Shown piece by piece: positions 9,208 through 18,109 of a DNA stretch of 64,000 nt. Position 1 is the stretch's first letter. Each line of letters begins with the position of its first letter. The DNA is from CAJWKT01 sp964465375 (lineage in GTDB: Bacteria > Pseudomonadota > Gammaproteobacteria > Steroidobacterales > Rariloculaceae). The notes beneath the pieces were generated by a model. It was not told the DNA's origin and did no database searches. It saw only the letters and a list, made by a program, of their open reading frames with translations. The stretch spans positions 1 through 64,000 of the forward strand of contig CAYXIJ010000004.1 in the NCBI GenBank assembly GCA_964465375.1. The letters run 5' to 3'. The position numbers and the translations under genes are program-made.

Positions 9208-10467
9208 CTATTTGGATGAATGCGCCGAACTGATTAAAAGATCCGAGTCTATCCCTTCGCGGGGACGAAATTTTTGCACACGACCACTATTTACCTCTGC
9301 AATGTAGAAATTACCTTCTTCATCCACGCTCATTCCATGCACGCCCCACATCCCGCCAGGAAATATGCCCCATGTGCCCCAAGAGCCCAGGAAGTTTCCA
9401 TCGAGATCGTACTTAAGGAGTTTCGTTGTCCCAGCATCCATAATCCACACCGCACTGTTTGCCACAATTAAATACTGGGCGTCCGAAGGAGGGTCGCCTA
9501 CTCGCCACTGATCAAGAAAATTACCATCCTGATCGAAGACTTGTATTCGATTGTTCATCCGGTCGCTAACGTAAGTCCGTCCCGACTCCAGATCGATATC
9601 TATGCCGTGCAAAGCATTGAAATATCCCGGACGCGTATCGTCCGGCAATGTACCTTCCTGCCCCCACTGCAACAAGTAGTTGCCATCGTGATCAAACTTC
9701 ATTACTCGAGAGTTCACGTAGCCATCGGTGACGAATATCGCATCCTCTGAAAAAGCCATAAAGGTCGGTCTTGCAAAGTGGCTCTCATCTTGTCCAGGCT
9801 CGTTTGGCACACCAAGCGTCTGTACGATCTCTGTGCCATCGTTAGTAAATTTGTAAATAGCGTGAGCGAAATCGTCGACGATCCAGATGTGCTTATCTGG
9901 ATCGTAGGGATTGATATGAACGGCGTGCGGCTTGATCCACATCGAATCCCATTGATCCCACATCTCGATGATATTCCCTTCGCGATCGATAACAACTACA
10001 CAATGCTCCCAGCGCGCATCCACACCGCGTACATAGCCCGCACTTTCCCACAAATCCCATCCGTGGTCGTTATTATGATCGGGACTGGCCTGAGTGGCGT
10101 CCCGCCATGGCATCGTATTATCTCGCCACGCATAGTTACGACCAACTGGAAATAATAAGCGGGTACCTTGATCTTCAACAAAACGAATCTCGGGCCGATC
10201 AATCTTAGGCAGTACCCCTCTCTGAATAACAAATATCCGATCCGCACTTTCTGCGAAAACTCCCTGGACAGCACCCCATGTCCAACCCTCATTCCCGCGT
10301 AGGGTAGAAATATCTTTTGGCCAATCCGGGACTGGCTCATAGGGACCAAACGGGTCCTGTCCGCCTTTTCCTGTTACTTCCGTATAATTCGGTCCCTGAG
10401 CAAATGAACCAAACACAGCAAGTTGAGCAAGGCCGACAAAACTAAAAGTCAACGCCTTTCTATTCAT
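9208..10467 (-). CDS. secreted NHL-repeat protein (peptidyl-hydroxyglycine lyase-like)
   Basis: 419 residues: a cleavable signal peptide (about 1-23, ending in ..GSFAQG), then a beta-propeller made of NHL repeats. Repeat units such as HGIDIDLESGRTYVSDRMNNRIQVF and HGMSVDEEGNFYIAEVNSGRVQKF are clear. The family resembles the lyase half of peptidylglycine amidating enzymes and related bacterial proteins of unknown function. It starts 21 bases after the stop of the dehydrogenase gene on the same strand, so it is probably co-transcribed. A structural or binding role is as likely as catalysis. Confidence 0.85.
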   Translation of the reverse strand: MNRKALTFSFVGLAQLAVFGSFAQGPNYTEVTGKGGQDPFGPYEPVPDWPKDISTLRGNEGWTWGAVQGVFAESADRIFVIQRGVLPKIDRPEIRFVEDQGTRLLFPVGRNYAWRDNTMPWRDATQASPDHNNDHGWDLWESAGYVRGVDARWEHCVVVIDREGNIIEMWDQWDSMWIKPHAVHINPYDPDKHIWIVDDFAHAIYKFTNDGTEIVQTLGVPNEPGQDESHFARPTFMAFSEDAIFVTDGYVNSRVMKFDHDGNYLLQWGQEGTLPDDTRPGYFNALHGIDIDLESGRTYVSDRMNNRIQVFDQDGNFLDQWRVGDPPSDAQYLIVANSAVWIMDAGTTKLLKYDLDGNFLGSWGTWGIFPGGMWGVHGMSVDEEGNFYIAEVNSGRVQKFRPREGIDSDLLISSAHSSK

Positions 10468-10487
10468 TAATCTTAGCCTTTATTACC

Positions 10488-11555
10488 CTAAATAAGTGGC
10501 TTACCGCCAAAACGTTTCTTCCATTTTGGAACTGCATCAGCATTGCAGACATGATTTGGTACAGTGCCCTTGAGGGCCATCAACGTCGATTCTGTCGCCC
10601 AAGGAATCGCAGCTACCAGCGTGCCCGCTCCATTTGCGCTAATCATATGCGGGGAAAGTATAACTTTGTCCCCTAGGGAGCACACGCGCGCGCCTTTCGG
10701 TGGAGGCTCTTCAGGTAATACATCAAGAGCCGCTCCAACCAGTCGATTCTCTTCAAGTGCATCGCAAAGCGCATCCAGATCTAATATGGCACCCCTAGCT
10801 GTGTTAACAAGAACAGCTCCAGGCTTCATTAAAGCAAGCTCTTCTTTTCCAATTAGGTCGCGCGTTTGTGGATTAAGACTGCAATGCAGGGTAACCACAT
10901 CAGACTCTCTCAGAAGGGTTGGTAGATCGACACCAACTGAGTTGTGACGTACAAACGTAGCGTGATCTACGTACGGATCACAGGCCAAAATTCGAACTCG
11001 CCATGGAGCTAATAGATCAGCCACCCGGGAGCCAACTCGTCCCAATCCAATAATACCCACTGTGATACCCGCGTAACCGTCTCTGCGCCTACCCAGATAA
11101 ATACCTCGTAAGTCAGAGCTACGCCACCCGCCTTTCTTTACATACGCATCTCGCTCCCTCAAGCGCTTAAAAAGTGCAAGAATAAACCCAAGCGTACCTT
11201 CTGCAACGCCTCCCCAGTTAGCCTCAGTGGGACAGTGGGTGATGATTACCCCCAAATCTGTAGCTACTTCTAAATCTACATCCTCGATGCCGATCGTATA
11301 TTTAGAAACGACCCGAAGATCAGGAAATTTTTTAAAAAAATCCCGGTCGAGCAATCCTCCTCGTATGGTTGCTCCCATTAACACATCGGCCCCGCTGCCA
11401 ATATCTATGAGTGCTTCTCGGGTCATGCCAACGCCACGGGTTAACTCGCCGATGATTACTTTGCAGCCCTCAGCCCGTAGAAAACGGTGGGATTCGCCGG
11501 ATTCATCCACCGGTGCATAAATGCAAACCTTGGGTTTAGTTGCTGCTACTCGCAA
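10488..11555 (-). CDS. D-isomer-specific 2-hydroxyacid dehydrogenase
   Basis: 355 residues of the NAD-dependent D-2-hydroxyacid dehydrogenase family. The dinucleotide fold shows GIIGLGRVGSRVADLL in the middle of the protein. The catalytic Arg is in NTARGAILD, the Glu in DVLPEEPP, and the His in LSPHMIS. It is close to phosphoglycerate dehydrogenase-like and glyoxylate reductase-like members but has no ACT domain. The start codon overlaps the end of the metallo-beta-lactamase-fold gene by 20 bases, pointing to one transcript. Substrate unknown. Confidence 0.9.
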   Translation of the reverse strand: MRVAATKPKVCIYAPVDESGESHRFLRAEGCKVIIGELTRGVGMTREALIDIGSGADVLMGATIRGGLLDRDFFKKFPDLRVVSKYTIGIEDVDLEVATDLGVIITHCPTEANWGGVAEGTLGFILALFKRLRERDAYVKKGGWRSSDLRGIYLGRRRDGYAGITVGIIGLGRVGSRVADLLAPWRVRILACDPYVDHATFVRHNSVGVDLPTLLRESDVVTLHCSLNPQTRDLIGKEELALMKPGAVLVNTARGAILDLDALCDALEENRLVGAALDVLPEEPPPKGARVCSLGDKVILSPHMISANGAGTLVAAIPWATESTLMALKGTVPNHVCNADAVPKWKKRFGGKPLI

Positions 11556-12438
11556 GATCCTGGTAGAGCCCTGTCAGAAAGCGCTCTGGATTCCCCCATT
11601 TACTTTCAAAATCCGCAGTGACCCCAGCACTAAAAACTTGATCTAGCGTTCTATTTTGACTGATAAGATTTGAGACGCGCTCGGCTACCGTAAGAATCAT
11701 ATCCCTGAACTCAATCACATCGTCACGAGTAGAAAGACCACCATGGCCTGGGATAATCTTTGTATCTGGCTCGGCCAAACGAATGGCAATCTCCAAAGCT
11801 TCCAGCGTCCCTTGGACAGTCCCTCCATTACTCACATCGATAAAGGGAAAGCCAGTGGTCCTAAACACATCGCCAAGATGCAATACACCAGAGGTCCTAA
11901 AGTGCACAAAAGAGTCGCCGTCTGTATGAGCAGGTGGTACGGAAAAAGCATGAACCTCTTCGCCATTGACATTCAAAGTAACGGCATCACTATAGGTAAG
12001 TACTGGTAAAGCTACTTCTGGATACGGTACTGCTTGACCACCCCCCAGTCCTTCCGCCAACCTTAATCTCACCCGATCCTGTGCCAATATCATTACACCC
12101 ATTGCCCCAAAATTCTCGTTGCCACCAGTGTGATCTCCGTGAATATGAGTATTGATAAGGAAACGAATTTCTTGATCTGACAACTCACGAATAGCGGACA
12201 CGATTTTCTCAGTCAGCTGAGCAAACTGATCATCAATCATGATAACCCCATCCTCTCCAATGGACAGACCAATATTCCCACCGGAACCCTCCAGATAATA
12301 AATATTTCCAGCTACTCGATGTGGAATAATCTCTACATCATCAAAACTTCGTTGTTGACCAGTAGCAGACTCGAACCGAAATGCAGAGAAAACTATCAAA
12401 GAAATAAAACCTAGTCGGGACAAAACATTTTGGTTCAT
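11536..12438 (-). CDS. exported metallo-beta-lactamase-fold hydrolase
   Basis: A 300-residue MBL-fold metallohydrolase. The zinc motif THIHGDHTGG (HxHxDH) is intact, with a downstream His in AHTDGDSFVHF and the PGHG motif. The ATG at 12438 begins a hydrophobic signal peptide (about 1-27), so the protein is likely periplasmic. The frame extends 26 codons further upstream, but that stretch is charged and does not resemble a leader. It lies between the TRAP receptor gene upstream and the dehydrogenase gene, with which it overlaps. It resembles the general MBL group that includes SoxH-like proteins; lactamase activity should not be assumed. Confidence 0.87.
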   Translation of the reverse strand: MNQNVLSRLGFISLIVFSAFRFESATGQQRSFDDVEIIPHRVAGNIYYLEGSGGNIGLSIGEDGVIMIDDQFAQLTEKIVSAIRELSDQEIRFLINTHIHGDHTGGNENFGAMGVMILAQDRVRLRLAEGLGGGQAVPYPEVALPVLTYSDAVTLNVNGEEVHAFSVPPAHTDGDSFVHFRTSGVLHLGDVFRTTGFPFIDVSNGGTVQGTLEALEIAIRLAEPDTKIIPGHGGLSTRDDVIEFRDMILTVAERVSNLISQNRTLDQVFSAGVTADFESKWGNPERFLTGLYQDLASSSN

Positions 12439-12519
12439 ATGAAAACCCCTTTTTTTCTTATTCACAAGTTTCAAGACTAAAAAATCTCTGCATGCACCGC
12501 TAGACTGCCACCACAATTA

Positions 12520-13581
12520 TCAGCGCACTCCAGAATTTTTTTGCGCAGCGATCACCTGACTGTAATGGCTAATTAGCCCTCTAGCTTCATTTACCAGAGA
12601 CTCCCCGTCTACACCCTGCTTAGCCACTACAGAAATCCAACGTTTTGCAACTTGTTCTTCCGTCATTGCCCGAAGCTTGTTTACTTCCGGAGGAGACAAA
12701 TAGACAAACTCGCCCGAATCTCTTGCAGCCCCTTCCCCTGGCACTTCCGAGTTAATCCAGACATCCGCCATCCAGCGCGCAATATTTCTGCCCGAATTAG
12801 CATCAATTACGGCCCTTAAGTCCTCCGGTAAATTGCTATACGTCTTTGAATTCATGGCGATCATCAAAACCTGAGCATTAAACCTATCCCGAATGGGGTC
12901 ATCTAAAAAAATGTGGTAATCCACCATGTCGTGAACCTTCAGAGCAAAGGAAGCTTCGAAGGGAATAAGAGTCCCATTTACAATTCCCTTACTCAGCATC
13001 TCAGGAATTTTCTGCACCGGGGTACCTATGGGCGTTGCACCCCAGGCTTCCACCATCCAACCAGCTACTCGGGTCGGAATCCGCAGCTTCAGCCCAGAAA
13101 ACTCCTCCGCGGTACGAATCGGAACCTCGGAGTGGATTAAATTTCCCGCGTGAACAAATACGGATATGACCTTATATTCGGCAAATTCTTCTGGATGATT
13201 ATCAATGAAATCAGCGATAGCCAAGTTCATTACTACAGGATTACTATTGACAAAAGGAAGCTCGAAAACCTCAATGCGTGGAAAACGACCCGGAGTGTAA
13301 CCGGGAAGAGTCCACACAAAATCTACAACTCCCTCTCGAACTTGATCAATCAAAAGCGGTGACTGCCCCCCTAGATGTAAAGACGGATAGATATCAATCT
13401 GAATCCGACCACCGGAGTCCTGCTCCACCTTTTCAACCCAGGGTGCCGACATTGCGAAATGTCCAGGCGCAACCGGGGGCAACATATGGTGAAATTTGAG
13501 CTGAATTTCATCTGCATTCAAGGGTATCGCCAAAAATACAGAAGCAGCTACTAACATAAAAAAGGCTGTGTAATTTTTCAT
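12520..13581 (-). CDS. TRAP transporter solute-binding protein, DctP family
   Basis: 353 residues: a signal peptide (about 1-23, ending LNADEI) followed by a DctP-type periplasmic receptor, with the family's SGLKLRIPTRVAGWMVEAWGATP region carrying the substrate-anchoring Arg. TRAP receptors bind organic acids such as dicarboxylates, keto acids, lactate or sulfonates. No DctQ or DctM membrane subunit gene is adjacent or anywhere in the window, so the receptor is an orphan here. It heads the minus-strand series and is divergent from the TonB receptor gene. Confidence 0.92.
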   Translation of the reverse strand: MKNYTAFFMLVAASVFLAIPLNADEIQLKFHHMLPPVAPGHFAMSAPWVEKVEQDSGGRIQIDIYPSLHLGGQSPLLIDQVREGVVDFVWTLPGYTPGRFPRIEVFELPFVNSNPVVMNLAIADFIDNHPEEFAEYKVISVFVHAGNLIHSEVPIRTAEEFSGLKLRIPTRVAGWMVEAWGATPIGTPVQKIPEMLSKGIVNGTLIPFEASFALKVHDMVDYHIFLDDPIRDRFNAQVLMIAMNSKTYSNLPEDLRAVIDANSGRNIARWMADVWINSEVPGEGAARDSGEFVYLSPPEVNKLRAMTEEQVAKRWISVVAKQGVDGESLVNEARGLISHYSQVIAAQKNSGVR

Positions 13582-13737
13582 GGCATGATCATAGCATTGG
13601 AGCCCCTTCTGGCCAGCATACGTTGCGTCTTAGTTTTAATATCAGGCATCATACCGCGCGCCTGCTAAATTAGCCCGCTTAAAAAAGCGCAAGTGGACTG
13701 TAACAAATAAGGCCCAAAATCTTATAGAGAAAAGCAT

Positions 13738-15807
13738 GTGAAAAAGATACCAGCTATCGGAGCCCTATTGCTTGCCAGCAGCATGCTGTACGGTCAGCAA
13801 ACACCCAGCGACCCTAGGGCGCTTGAGGAGATAGTGGTACAGGCCATGCGGATGGATAGGAGTCTTCAGCGAATCCCGGCAGCAGTAAGTGTGGTCGGTA
13901 GAGACGAAATTCAAATGGGGCGTCAGCAGCTGGGGCTAGATGAATCTCTAGCTAAGGTGCCTGGACTATTCATGCAAAATCGCTATAACTTTGCGCAAGA
14001 TCTAAGGGTAGCTATACGAGGTTTTGGTGCCCGCTCTAACTTTGGAATACGAGGCATCAAAATCCTCGTTGACGGTATCCCAGAGACTCTTCCGGACGGA
14101 CAAGGACAGGTGGATAGCATCGACCTTGGTACAGTAGAGCAAATTGAGGTGATTCGCGGTCCTAGTTCTACATTGTATGGTAACGCATCAGGGGGAGTAA
14201 TCAGTGTAACTTCTGAAAGCGGACCAGAGGAACCTTTTGGTGAAATCCGGCTTTCTGCTGGTGAATACGGGTTTCGGAAACTCCAAGTGAAAAGCGGCGG
14301 GAGAACGGAAGACCTAGATTATTTCATCAGCCTATCAGACTCAACAATTGACGGTTACCGCGAGCATAGCGAAGCAAAAAACACACAACTTACGGGACGA
14401 TTAAAATTTCAACTGAAGGACGATGCAGATTTCCTTACCGTCTTTAACTACTCCGATCAACCGGTGTCCAATGACCCCGGCGGAATCAATGCCAGTCAGG
14501 CAACCTCTAATCCAAGATCGGCCAGGGATCGCAACTTACTCTACGATACCGGAGAAGCATTAAAACAAACGCGCTTAGGTTTTGTCTATTCCAAGCCGAC
14601 TAGTTCGGCTGGTCAGCTAAACATACGCAGCTACTTCGTCTGGCGCGACTTTCAAAATAAATTACCCCAGTTCCCAGTAGCAGATGGAGTTGACCTAGAA
14701 AGATTTTTTGCTGGCGGTGGTCTAAGCTATACAAAAGCTTGGGCCCTAGGAGGCAAGCCTAACCGGATGATCGTTGGGCTTGATGTTGACAATCAAGACG
14801 ATGACCGAAGGAGATTCAAAAACGATAAAGGTATACGTGGCAACTTGCGTTTTGAACAAAATGAACATGTATCTAGCTATGGTGCCTTCATTCAAGACGA
14901 AATTAGTCTTAGTGACAATCTTGAGCTCTCCTTTGGACTTCGGCACGATGAAATTAAGTTTGACGTAAGCGACCGCTTTCTGAGTGATGGAAACGATTCA
15001 GGACAGATCACTCTTAGCGACACAAGTCCTATGATCGGTATCATGTTCGGTATTTCACCGATCTTGAATATCTATGGAACTATCTCAACTTCCTTCGAAA
15101 CCCCTACTACAACAGAGTATGCAAACCCAACAGGTGGCGGCGGATTCAATTTGCAGCTAGGCCCGCAAACTGCTACTAATCATGAACTAGGCATCCGAGG
15201 TAACATTAACGATCGATACTATTATGAAGTAGCCATTTTTGATATCGATGTAAAGGGTGAATTAGTTCCCTATGAAGTAGATGGAAGAAACTTCTTTAGA
15301 AATGCCGGTAAGTCGGACCGCAAGGGAATCGAATTCGGATTTACTGCCAATCCTAGTGATCGCACAACAATTTCAGTCACCTATACCTTTGCTGACTACA
15401 AATTTGATGAATTTTTTGAGGTAGAGGAATCATTGGGCATAGTTGATATTACTAATTTCTCTGGAAATAAAATTCCAGGTACCGTAGATCATCTCTTTCA
15501 CAGTGAAATTAGCTATACCCACCCATCAGGTTGGTATAGCGCCTGGAATATCCTTTATGTAGATGATCAATTCACCAACAATGCTAATACTGGCACTAAC
15601 AAGGCATACATACTTTCCAATATTAGAGCAGGCTTAGAGCGTAAAATAGGCAAAATGCTTGTATCTCCCTTCATAGGGATTAATAATCTTTTTGATGAAA
15701 GCTACAATGCCAATGTTCGCATCAATGCCTTTGGAAAGCGCTTTTTTGAGCCGGGCCCTGATCGTAATCTCTATGCAGGGATCAATCTGAGGTTTGATTT
15801 TCGTTAG
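13738..15807 (+). CDS. TonB-dependent outer-membrane receptor
   Basis: 689 residues: a signal peptide (about 1-20), a plug domain (about 25-150) with the LEEIVVQA TonB-box-like start, IEVIRGPSSTLYGNASGGVISV and RVAIRGFGARSNFGIRG, then a 22-strand-type barrel ending in an aromatic residue two places from the C-terminus (RFDFR). The start codon is GTG; no in-frame ATG is possible nearby. The sequence resembles FecA-like siderophore receptors, but the substrate is not determined. No Fur box was recognised. It is divergent from the TRAP receptor gene and is followed by a DUF6152 gene. Confidence 0.9.
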   Translation: MKKIPAIGALLLASSMLYGQQTPSDPRALEEIVVQAMRMDRSLQRIPAAVSVVGRDEIQMGRQQLGLDESLAKVPGLFMQNRYNFAQDLRVAIRGFGARSNFGIRGIKILVDGIPETLPDGQGQVDSIDLGTVEQIEVIRGPSSTLYGNASGGVISVTSESGPEEPFGEIRLSAGEYGFRKLQVKSGGRTEDLDYFISLSDSTIDGYREHSEAKNTQLTGRLKFQLKDDADFLTVFNYSDQPVSNDPGGINASQATSNPRSARDRNLLYDTGEALKQTRLGFVYSKPTSSAGQLNIRSYFVWRDFQNKLPQFPVADGVDLERFFAGGGLSYTKAWALGGKPNRMIVGLDVDNQDDDRRRFKNDKGIRGNLRFEQNEHVSSYGAFIQDEISLSDNLELSFGLRHDEIKFDVSDRFLSDGNDSGQITLSDTSPMIGIMFGISPILNIYGTISTSFETPTTTEYANPTGGGGFNLQLGPQTATNHELGIRGNINDRYYYEVAIFDIDVKGELVPYEVDGRNFFRNAGKSDRKGIEFGFTANPSDRTTISVTYTFADYKFDEFFEVEESLGIVDITNFSGNKIPGTVDHLFHSEISYTHPSGWYSAWNILYVDDQFTNNANTGTNKAYILSNIRAGLERKIGKMLVSPFIGINNLFDESYNANVRINAFGKRFFEPGPDRNLYAGINLRFDFR

Positions 15808-15904
15808 AACATGTTCCATTTTTCGATATATGAAAAATTCCTAAAATGATTGGGGTGTTCAAATAAAGGTTTTTTGACCCCCTGTCCAGTCAACGGAGAA
15901 ACAC

Positions 15905-16930
15905 ATGAACAGATTGTGTGGTATGAAAATTGGGATGTTACTTAGCTTGCTTTCTGTGCCGTCCGCTAATTTTGCACATCATGCTTGGGCGAGCATTTTT
16001 GATATGAGTACCATCACGGAATTTCAAGGCGAGATTACCCGATTGATGTGGCGCAATCCTCATGTGCGATTCACTATAAAAACCGCGGAAGGGATGCTGC
16101 TGGATATCGAGACAAATTCTTTGAGTATTTTGAGACGCATGGATGTTACGCCTGATCTTTTAGCTGAGGGTGACCTGATATCAGTAGCCGGAAATTTAGC
16201 GAGAAATGGTGATAATGAAATGTGGATCAACAACATACTTTTGTCCGACGGGAGGGAATTAGTGACTCGGCCTGGTATTGCTCCGTACTGGTCCGACGAG
16301 CACCTAGGATCAGGTGAGTATTGGCTTGCGGGCGCTGACGGAAGTATTGACTCCAATGCGAAAGACCTTGGTCTTTTTCGAGTATGGAGCACACGTTTTA
16401 ATGGACCCGGTCGTTACATGTTCCTCGACAAATACCCCTTCACTGAGACTGCCGAAGCAACAGTTAGTACATTCAATCCTCTATTAGATCGCCCGCTAGC
16501 AGAATGCTCCCCAAAGGGAATGCCTTGGATTATGCAGCAACCTTATCCGGTTGAGTTCACTAGGGACCAAGACAAAATTTTCTTCCATATTGAGGAATAT
16601 GATCTCGTGCGTACCATTCACATGAACAGAATTACCAACGAAAATGTTTCGTACTCATTACTAGGATACTCAGTAGGCCACTGGGAAGGTGAAGATCTTG
16701 TGGTTTCGACTCAGTCCGTGGACTGGCCATACTTCGATGCTACTGGCATCCCTCAGAGCAAAGAAGCAACGTATATTGAGAGATTTGCCCTGAGTGGCGA
16801 CGGTAACGAGCTGAACTACACAATTACAGTCACTGACCCAATAAACTTTACTGAGCCCGTTACACTAAATAAACAATGGGTGTGGAAACCAGGAGAAACC
16901 GTAGAACCTTACGAATGCACAAATTATTAA
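15905..16930 (+). CDS. DUF6152 family secreted protein
   Basis: 341 residues with a signal peptide (about 1-24). The mature start FAHHAWASIFDMSTITEFQGEI, the block WRNPHVRF and the GNLARNGDNEMWINNILL stretch are typical of DUF6152 proteins, which have a small beta-barrel N-terminal part and a longer C-terminal extension here. AACGGAGA precedes the ATG. It follows the TonB receptor by about 100 bases in the same direction. No function is known for the family. Confidence 0.8.
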   Translation: MNRLCGMKIGMLLSLLSVPSANFAHHAWASIFDMSTITEFQGEITRLMWRNPHVRFTIKTAEGMLLDIETNSLSILRRMDVTPDLLAEGDLISVAGNLARNGDNEMWINNILLSDGRELVTRPGIAPYWSDEHLGSGEYWLAGADGSIDSNAKDLGLFRVWSTRFNGPGRYMFLDKYPFTETAEATVSTFNPLLDRPLAECSPKGMPWIMQQPYPVEFTRDQDKIFFHIEEYDLVRTIHMNRITNENVSYSLLGYSVGHWEGEDLVVSTQSVDWPYFDATGIPQSKEATYIERFALSGDGNELNYTITVTDPINFTEPVTLNKQWVWKPGETVEPYECTNY

Positions 16931-16959
16931 AGTTCATCTCGGTTGAGCAGGTAGGAACG

Positions 16960-16986
16960 ATGGGGGCCCTTGAAACTCCCATTTTA
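16960..16986 (+). terminator. intrinsic terminator after the DUF6152 gene
   Basis: A seven-pair stem, ATGGGGG with CTCCCAT (one G-U pair), around a nine-base loop, followed directly by TTT and an AT-rich run. It is 30 bases after the DUF6152 stop on the same strand. Confidence 0.5.
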
Positions 16987-17091
16987 TAAGGATTTATCTA
17001 CAATGCATCCAGTTTCAATCACCCTCAGACCCTTAATACTATAAGGGACCCAGAAAATGCAAAGCGAAAATTAAAAGAACCTAATTAAACG

Positions 17092-18027
17092 TTAGAAACA
17101 TTTCTGTAATCGATCTAGTGTCTCCATGGCCGGCAGCACCCGATCTACACTGGACCTAGACTCTCGTTGCTCCTGAATAGAGGAAACAAACTCTCGGTCC
17201 TGAAGTTCGATCCCGTCCATAGCCACGTCCACACTCGATACATCTATCGGATTCTCTTTACCATCTACCAAATCATCGTAGCGAGCTAGATAAGTCCCAT
17301 TATCACAAATGTAACGAAAAAATGTTCCCTGCGGACCATCATTGTTGAACGAAAGCGCAAGAGAACAAGTAGCTCCTGAGGGCACTTTCAACCCAAGATT
17401 CATATCCATAGCAATTCCTAATTCGGGATGCATAGGTCCCTGCAGAGCAAACACTTCGGATGCAACTTCGCCGGTCTGGTACTGAAAGAGATCTACGGTA
17501 TGGCATGCATGATGCCAAAGAAGGTGATCAACCCAACTCCTTGGGTTACCTTCTAAGTTGATGTTGCTGCGCCGGAAAAAAAACGTTTGTGCTACCAATT
17601 GCTGGATCGCCAATTCTCCTACCTGAATTTTATTTTGTATCCACTGATGAGAGGGATTGTAGCGTCGTGTATGACCAGCCATGGCTACAACACCAGTTTC
17701 TTTCTGGACTTCTTGAATTCTCCGTGCATCCGAAAGTGAGTCTGCGATGGGAATCTCAATCTGAACATGCTTGCCGGCACGCATTACCTGTTCAGCTTGC
17801 TGTGCATGAACCTGCGTTGGTGACGTAATTATAACCGCGTCGATATCTTGAGTGAGAGCCTCAGCCAAATCAGTGGCTCTGTGGGGAATTTGGTATTTAT
17901 CTGCAACCCTATTGGTACCTTCAGGGGTGCGCCCTACAAGGCTCACCACTTCAGTACCCTCGATACGGGCCAATCCATCCAAGTGCTTCTGTGCGAACGC
18001 GCCATGCCCGACTATGCAGAATCTCAT
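17092..18027 (-). CDS. Gfo/Idh/MocA family oxidoreductase
   Basis: 311 residues: an N-terminal Rossmann fold (VGHGAFAQKHLDGL, about 6-20) and the EKP-equivalent segment HVQIEIPIADSLSDAR near residue 90, then the C-terminal alpha/beta dimer domain with a HHACHTVDLFQ motif. The family oxidises or reduces sugars, inositols and related compounds with NAD(P). Notably the canonical Lys of the EKP motif reads as Ile in EIPIA, so the catalytic residue may differ. It sits 80 bases downstream of the formaldehyde dehydrogenase gene on the same strand. Confidence 0.86.
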   Translation of the reverse strand: MRFCIVGHGAFAQKHLDGLARIEGTEVVSLVGRTPEGTNRVADKYQIPHRATDLAEALTQDIDAVIITSPTQVHAQQAEQVMRAGKHVQIEIPIADSLSDARRIQEVQKETGVVAMAGHTRRYNPSHQWIQNKIQVGELAIQQLVAQTFFFRRSNINLEGNPRSWVDHLLWHHACHTVDLFQYQTGEVASEVFALQGPMHPELGIAMDMNLGLKVPSGATCSLALSFNNDGPQGTFFRYICDNGTYLARYDDLVDGKENPIDVSSVDVAMDGIELQDREFVSSIQEQRESRSSVDRVLPAMETLDRLQKCF

Positions 18028-18109
18028 CTCAACCTCCAGTTGTAGCTAAAAAAATAATACTATCTTCATTTTGGTGCAATCAGGTCGAATCCCAAGGAAA
18101 ATGGAGCCT

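Noticed and set aside
15851..15881. GGGG..CCCC hairpin between the TonB receptor and DUF6152 genes
   Set aside because: The stem needs a three-base bulge and has no U tract; too weak to call a terminator or operator.
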